This document shows positions 60,336 through 64,000 of a stretch of 64,000 nt of DNA, one piece after another (position 1 is the stretch's first letter; each line of letters opens with the position of its first letter). Source of the stretch: Haloferula luteola (GTDB taxonomy: Bacteria; Verrucomicrobiota; Verrucomicrobiia; Verrucomicrobiales; Akkermansiaceae); assembly GCF_014201715.1 (NCBI RefSeq), contig NZ_JACHFD010000004.1, positions 124,001 to 188,000 of the forward strand, written 5' to 3'. Position numbers and translations under genes: made by a program. Below the pieces are notes generated by a model. The model was not told the origin of the DNA, did no database searches, and saw nothing but the letters and a program-made list of their open reading frames with translations.

Positions 60336-60367
60336 CAGTATGAAGTTGGTGGAAAAAGTTCATACTG
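60336..60367. promoter_or_regulatory. Perfect 9-bp inverted repeat before the ABC transporter operon
   Basis: CAGTATGAA (60336-60344) and TTCATACTG (60359-60367) are separated by 14 bases and end 24 bases before the start codon of the substrate-binding protein. It may be an operator or a leader hairpin. Confidence 0.55.
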
Positions 60368-60391
60368 CCGACCCAATTGAAACTCCAGCTC

Positions 60392-61378
60392 ATGAAAAGA
60401 TCCCCAAGAATCCTCACGGCCCTGCTGGGTCTCGTCGCCGCGGCCGGTACCCTTTCTGCCGAGCCCCTGAAGATCGCCTATTCCGACTGGCCCGGTTGGG
60501 TGGCGTGGGAAATCGGCATTCAAAAAGGTTGGTTCAAGGAGGAAGGCGTCGATGTCGAATTCCAGTGGTTCGACTACGTCCCCTCGATGGACGCTTACGT
60601 TGCCGGCAAGGTGGATGCCGTGACCATGACGAATGGTGATGCTCTGGTGACAGGTGCCACGGGCAAGCCCTCAGTGGGTATCATCATCAATGATTTCTCG
60701 AATGGTAACGACATGATCGTGGCCGCTCCGGGCATCGATTCGGTGAAAGACCTCAAGGGCAAGAAGGTCGGCTTGGAAGAAGGCTTCGTTTCCCACCTGC
60801 TGTTGTTGACCGGTTTGGAGAAGAACGGTCTTGGGGCCGAGGATGTGACGATCGTCAACACCCCGACGAATGAAACACCGCAGGTTCTGGCTTCCAAAGC
60901 GGTGGACGCCGTGGGTGCCTGGCAGCCCAATTCCGGGCAGGCTCTCAAGGCGGTTCCGGGATCGAAGCCGGTTTTCACTTCGGCGGATGCACCCGGCATC
61001 ATTTATGACCTTCTCTATGTCTCTGCTGAGAGCCTGGAAAAGCACAAGGAGGAGTGGGCGAAAGTCGTGAAGGTGTGGTACCGCATCGCGGACTACATCC
61101 GCGATGAAGAGAATCTGGATGATGCGCTGAAGATCCTCTCGGCCCGAGTGAAGATCACCCCGGAGGAGTATGAGCCTTTCCTCAAGGGCACCTACATTCT
61201 GACGCTGGATGAGGCGCTGGAGCGTTGGAAGAATGTCGACGGGCTCGGCAGCGTCTACGGCTCCTCGAAAATTGTCGACGACTTCAATGTGAAGTTCGGC
61301 GTCTATGAGAAGCCCTTGGATGTGGAGAAGTATCTCGACCCGTCGTTCACCAAGACGCTTGCCGAGAAGAAAGACTGA
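60392..61378 (+). CDS. ABC transporter substrate-binding protein (SsuA/NMT1/TauA type)
   Basis: 328 residues from ATG 60392 (TTG 60377 is less likely). The signal peptide is [25 protein letters not shown]. The mature part begins [32 protein letters not shown], followed by [23 protein letters not shown]. This is the PBP-II fold used for nitrate, sulfonates, taurine or similar small organic ions. It is the first gene of a four-gene operon that ends in a glutamine-synthetase-family gene, so a nitrogen compound is likely. Confidence 0.92.
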   Translation: MKRSPRILTALLGLVAAAGTLSAEPLKIAYSDWPGWVAWEIGIQKGWFKEEGVDVEFQWFDYVPSMDAYVAGKVDAVTMTNGDALVTGATGKPSVGIIINDFSNGNDMIVAAPGIDSVKDLKGKKVGLEEGFVSHLLLLTGLEKNGLGAEDVTIVNTPTNETPQVLASKAVDAVGAWQPNSGQALKAVPGSKPVFTSADAPGIIYDLLYVSAESLEKHKEEWAKVVKVWYRIADYIRDEENLDDALKILSARVKITPEEYEPFLKGTYILTLDEALERWKNVDGLGSVYGSSKIVDDFNVKFGVYEKPLDVEKYLDPSFTKTLAEKKD

Positions 61379-61390
61379 GATTGCGACCGC

Positions 61391-61410
61391 GCCCCCTCGG
61401 AGGAGGGGGC
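61391..61410 (+). terminator. GC-rich attenuator hairpin inside the transporter operon
   Basis: GCCCCCTC and GAGGGGGC form an 8-bp stem with a GGAG loop, 12 bases after the binding-protein stop. There is no T-run, so it likely reduces or stabilises transcription between the abundant binding protein and the permease rather than ending it. Confidence 0.6.
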
Positions 61411-61430
61411 GGACTCTACCCCCAGCGCCC

Positions 61431-62837
61431 ATGACTCGCCCCGGCATCCTGAGGAATTGGTTTTTGATCCGTCGCGATCTCCCGCACGGCCGCCGACTTC
61501 TTCTCTCGATCATCTCCTTCCTTTTGCCGTTGGCTGTATGGACGCTGGTTTCCTATGTGCCGTGGATCTGGCATCCGGATATGAAGATCCGCATCTCCGC
61601 CGAGCGGGAAGGGGTGACCACGGTGTTCACGTCGGGTGACCACGTGAGCCGGGAGTTCTTCCCTGAGTTTGCCGATGCCGTGAGGCAGGAGAATCAAGCC
61701 GTCCTCGCCGCTCGCGCGTCGGGCACTGTGGAGAGTGGGGGCAAACGCAAGAACCAGAAGTTGCTCCGACAAATCGCTCCGGTGGCCATCGATCACGGCT
61801 GGCTGCCCTATACCGAAGCTCAGAATGATCCGGAGCTTTACAAGATTTGGCGGGATTTGGCGAGTGGCACGAAAGTCGCCACCGACCCCGCACTGAGCCC
61901 GGAGAACCTCGAAATCGTTCGCCAAAATTGGGCAACTCTGGGGGCTCGATCTCCTGAGTTCGCTTATCGGGAGTTGCCCGATGAGCCGCTTCTCAAGTTG
62001 GTTCCTCAAGGGGACCCTGCCAACCCGGTGTATCTCCCCGCACCGCATGAGGTGCTCAAGGCGGGGTACCGGGACTTCACTGCCGAGGTTCCCGAGGGGG
62101 AGCCGACCATGGGCCAGCGCTATGCCCATTCCCTACGTGTGATCCTTGCGGGATTTCTCTGGTCCTGCCTGATTGGCATTCCGCTCGGCATCCTGTGCGG
62201 AGTCTTTGATTTTTTCTCGAAGCTGTTTGAGCCTTTCGTGGATTTTTTCCGGTACATGCCGGCTCCGACTTTCAGCACTTTGTTGGTGGCGGTGTTGCTT
62301 GCGGGCGATGCGCCGAAGGTCGCACTGGTGTTCATCGGGACCGTTTTCCAAATGATCCTGGTGGTTTCGAAGACGACCAAATTGCTGGATCCTTCCCTCC
62401 TCGAAGCGGCCCAGACGCTGGGTGCCAAGCCGCGCCAAATGATCACCCGAGTGGTCATCCCCGGCATTCTTCCGAACCTCTACAACGATTTGCGCATCCT
62501 TTTGGGCTGGGCGTGGACCTGGTTGGTCATCGCTGAATTGATCGGGGTGAAGAGTGGCCTCACTGAGTTCATCGAAACTCAAGGGCGCTTCCGGAATTTT
62601 GACCGTGTGTTTCCTATCATCATCCTCATCGGGGTGACGGGCTTTGTGACGGACCAAGTGCTGTCATGGCTTCATGGGGTGTTCTTCCCGTGGGCGGGCA
62701 AATCCGGAAAGCTCTCCCGTGCCGTCGCGGATGCTGTGATGTGGCCGGTGCGCACCGTGGCCGCTGGGGCGCGCGAAAGAATTGCTGCCGACGAAGCTGA
62801 CCGCGAACTCCGTCGCAATCGTCCAGCCAACTCCTGA
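61431..62837 (+). CDS. ABC transporter permease with a long periplasmic insertion
   Basis: 468 residues from ATG 61431. One transmembrane helix ([25 protein letters not shown]) is followed by about 170 soluble residues (about 50-220) before the transport core. The core (BPD_transp_1) has [24 protein letters not shown] and the coupling EAA-like loop [26 protein letters not shown]. SsuC/TauC/NrtB permeases are usually about 260 residues, so the insertion is unusual. A possible role is substrate-related sensing. Confidence 0.9.
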   Translation: MTRPGILRNWFLIRRDLPHGRRLLLSIISFLLPLAVWTLVSYVPWIWHPDMKIRISAEREGVTTVFTSGDHVSREFFPEFADAVRQENQAVLAARASGTVESGGKRKNQKLLRQIAPVAIDHGWLPYTEAQNDPELYKIWRDLASGTKVATDPALSPENLEIVRQNWATLGARSPEFAYRELPDEPLLKLVPQGDPANPVYLPAPHEVLKAGYRDFTAEVPEGEPTMGQRYAHSLRVILAGFLWSCLIGIPLGILCGVFDFFSKLFEPFVDFFRYMPAPTFSTLLVAVLLAGDAPKVALVFIGTVFQMILVVSKTTKLLDPSLLEAAQTLGAKPRQMITRVVIPGILPNLYNDLRILLGWAWTWLVIAELIGVKSGLTEFIETQGRFRNFDRVFPIIILIGVTGFVTDQVLSWLHGVFFPWAGKSGKLSRAVADAVMWPVRTVAAGARERIAADEADRELRRNRPANS

Positions 62838-62844
62838 AATTGCC

Positions 62845-63741
62845 ATGACTGCCAGTTCCACGCTCCCTGACTATCGCGAGATGACTCCCGAGGTGTCCGC
62901 ACGCTTCGAGCGTCTCGTCCAACGCCCGGTTGCCTTGGAGGTGCGGGAGTTGACGAAGCGATTCGAGACTCCGAAAGGAGCCGTTACCGCGCTCGATCGG
63001 GTTTCCTTCAGTGTGCACAAGCGGGAGTTCACCTGCGTCATTGGTCCCTCGGGATGTGGCAAGTCCACGCTCGTGCGAATCCTGGCAGGGTTGGAAACTC
63101 CCACCTCGGGAGAAGTGCGGGTCTATGATCATCCGGTTGTCGGTCCGGGACCTGATCGGGGAATGGTCTTCCAGAGTTACACGCTCTTTCCGTGGCTGAC
63201 GGTGAAGGAGAATGTGATGTTCGGCCCGAAGATGAGTGGCACCCCTGACTTCGCGGCTGAGCGCGAAGCGCGGCAGTGGATCGAAATGGTGGGGCTTTCG
63301 AAGTTCGAGAATGCCTATCCCCACCAGCTTTCCGGCGGCATGAAACAACGGGTGGCGATCGCTCGCGCCCTCGCCAACCAGCCTCGAGTTCTGTTCATGG
63401 ATGAGCCGTTCGGGGCACTTGATGCCCAGACCCGTTGCCAGATGCAGGAGTACTTGCTCGAGATCTGGAAGAACGTCGACATCACCATTGTCTTCATCAC
63501 CCACGACCTCGATGAAGCGGTTTTTCTATCGGACCGCATTCTCGTGCTCGATGCGAATCCCGGCCGCGTCCGCGAAATGATCCCCGTACCGGTGCCCCGT
63601 CCCCGGGCGTCGAGCCAGCTCTTTGATCCGGCATTCATGGCCACCCGCAAGCACGTCGACGAGCTGATTCATCCGCCGGGCACGGAGAAGAAGGAAGCTC
63701 CGGTGCTGCGCATGGCGGCTCCCGATCCCGATATTCTCTGA
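62845..63741 (+). CDS. ABC transporter ATP-binding protein (SsuB/TauB/NrtD type)
   Basis: 298 residues from ATG 62845. Walker A is GPSGCGKST, the Q-loop is [10 protein letters not shown], the signature is [15 protein letters not shown], Walker B is [12 protein letters not shown], and the H-loop is FITHDLDEA. The C-terminal tail ([19 protein letters not shown]) matches the nitrate/sulfonate family. It is 7 bases after the permease and forms one importer with it. Confidence 0.95.
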   Translation: MTASSTLPDYREMTPEVSARFERLVQRPVALEVRELTKRFETPKGAVTALDRVSFSVHKREFTCVIGPSGCGKSTLVRILAGLETPTSGEVRVYDHPVVGPGPDRGMVFQSYTLFPWLTVKENVMFGPKMSGTPDFAAEREARQWIEMVGLSKFENAYPHQLSGGMKQRVAIARALANQPRVLFMDEPFGALDAQTRCQMQEYLLEIWKNVDITIVFITHDLDEAVFLSDRILVLDANPGRVREMIPVPVPRPRASSQLFDPAFMATRKHVDELIHPPGTEKKEAPVLRMAAPDPDIL

Positions 63742-63746
63742 GCCGG

Positions 63747-63769
63747 ATTTCCCCTCCTTCAGGGGGAAT
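63747..63769 (+). other. Weak hairpin between the ATPase and the glutamine synthetase gene
   Basis: TTCCCC and GGGGAA form a 6-bp stem with an 8-base loop. There is no T-run. Probably an attenuator or mRNA-stability element. Confidence 0.3.
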
Positions 63770-63806
63770 TGTGGCTTCATGGCTTCACACGAATTCACCA
63801 AAAAAT

Positions 63807-64000
63807 ATGAACAATCCTGATTTTGATCCCGACAAAGCGCGCGCCCTGCAGGCTGAACTGAAGCAGAAGGGTGTGAAGTACTGTGTGGGTGCTTACGTCG
63901 ACATCCATGGCGTGCCGAAGGGCAAGTTCGTGCCGATCGACCACTTCCTCGACTTCGCCGCTGGCAGTGAACTCTACACGGGATACGCTCTCGATGGCTT
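63807..64000 (+). CDS. Glutamine-synthetase-family protein, N-terminal part (runs off the right edge)
   Basis: The first 64 residues are visible from ATG 63807. [25 protein letters not shown] and [12 protein letters not shown] match the N-terminal beta-grasp domain of the GlnT/type-III-like glutamine synthetase family, which includes gamma-glutamylmethylamide synthetases. The active site is outside the window. The link with a nitrogen-type ABC importer points to assimilation of an amine or amide; ammonia is also possible. Confidence 0.85.
   Translation, partial: MNNPDFDPDKARALQAELKQKGVKYCVGAYVDIHGVPKGKFVPIDHFLDFAAGSELYTGYALDG

Noticed and set aside
1-64000. CRISPR arrays, insertion sequences, prophage genes, tRNA or rRNA genes
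   Set aside because: No spaced direct repeats, transposase or integrase motifs, or tRNA-like cloverleaf strings were noticed while reading; an exhaustive computational scan was not possible.

Overview
The window looks like a stretch of a chromosome from the Verrucomicrobiota, probably the Verrucomicrobiaceae or a close relative. The reasons are the GC-rich coding, an ECF sigma factor of the ECF-like (Sig-70_X6/TIGR02999) kind paired with a Ser/Thr kinase, a PEP-CTERM protein, a second and divergent exosortase, many secreted multidomain proteins ending in the calcium-motif tail typical of this phylum, and the rpmH-rnpA-yidD-yidC block. This is inferred from gene content; no rRNA or tRNA gene was found in the window.

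Layout. 1-1562 (-): N-terminal part of a secreted repeat protein that runs off the left edge. 1779-12281 (+): sigma factor and membrane kinase, two GH27 alpha-galactosidase-like enzymes, a PEP-CTERM protein and a large secreted multidomain protein. The last three share one roughly 200-residue module. 12431-13837 (+): O-antigen ligase/polymerase-like membrane protein. 13818-30928 (-): a tightly packed exopolysaccharide operon. It holds the initiating sugar transferase, a nucleotidyltransferase-like fusion protein, a partner-switching set (STAS, SpoIIE phosphatase, receiver), a phosphodiesterase-like enzyme, five glycosyltransferases, a second nucleotidyltransferase, a uridine-kinase-like protein, a chain-length protein without a kinase P-loop, and two outer-membrane export proteins. 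Most junctions overlap by 4 bases.

30997-36791 (-): a putative nitric oxide/redox sensory operon coding for H-NOX, an HNOBA-PAS protein, a FIST protein and a BarA-like hybrid histidine kinase. It directly precedes the polysaccharide operon. Upstream of it lies a 346-base non-coding leader rich in hairpins, and then an exosortase cassette (37138-40383, -) of a sorting-signal protein, a lipoprotein and a divergent exosortase. 40511-45205: a NarL-type regulator (-), a WecG-type glycosyltransferase fused to a STAS domain (+), another glycosyltransferase (+) and a flippase (-). These complete the polysaccharide machinery.

45384-64000 is mostly housekeeping: a PI-PLC-like enzyme, RlpA, an HU protein with a clear terminator, RNase HIII, MutY, a lipoprotein protease, a TonB-dependent receptor, a GNAT acetyltransferase, rpmH-rnpA-yidD-yidC, two paralogous helical-repeat proteins, an AAA ATPase, and an SsuA/NMT1-type ABC transporter followed by the start of a glutamine-synthetase-family gene.

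Working model (inference). Gas or redox sensing by the H-NOX operon and the partner-switching proteins may tune synthesis of an exopolysaccharide, while a dedicated exosortase anchors a single surface protein. The most unusual candidates are the one-target exosortase cassette, the H-NOX/HNOBA/FIST/kinase operon with its structured leader, the WecG-STAS fusion, and the module shared by three neighbouring secreted proteins.
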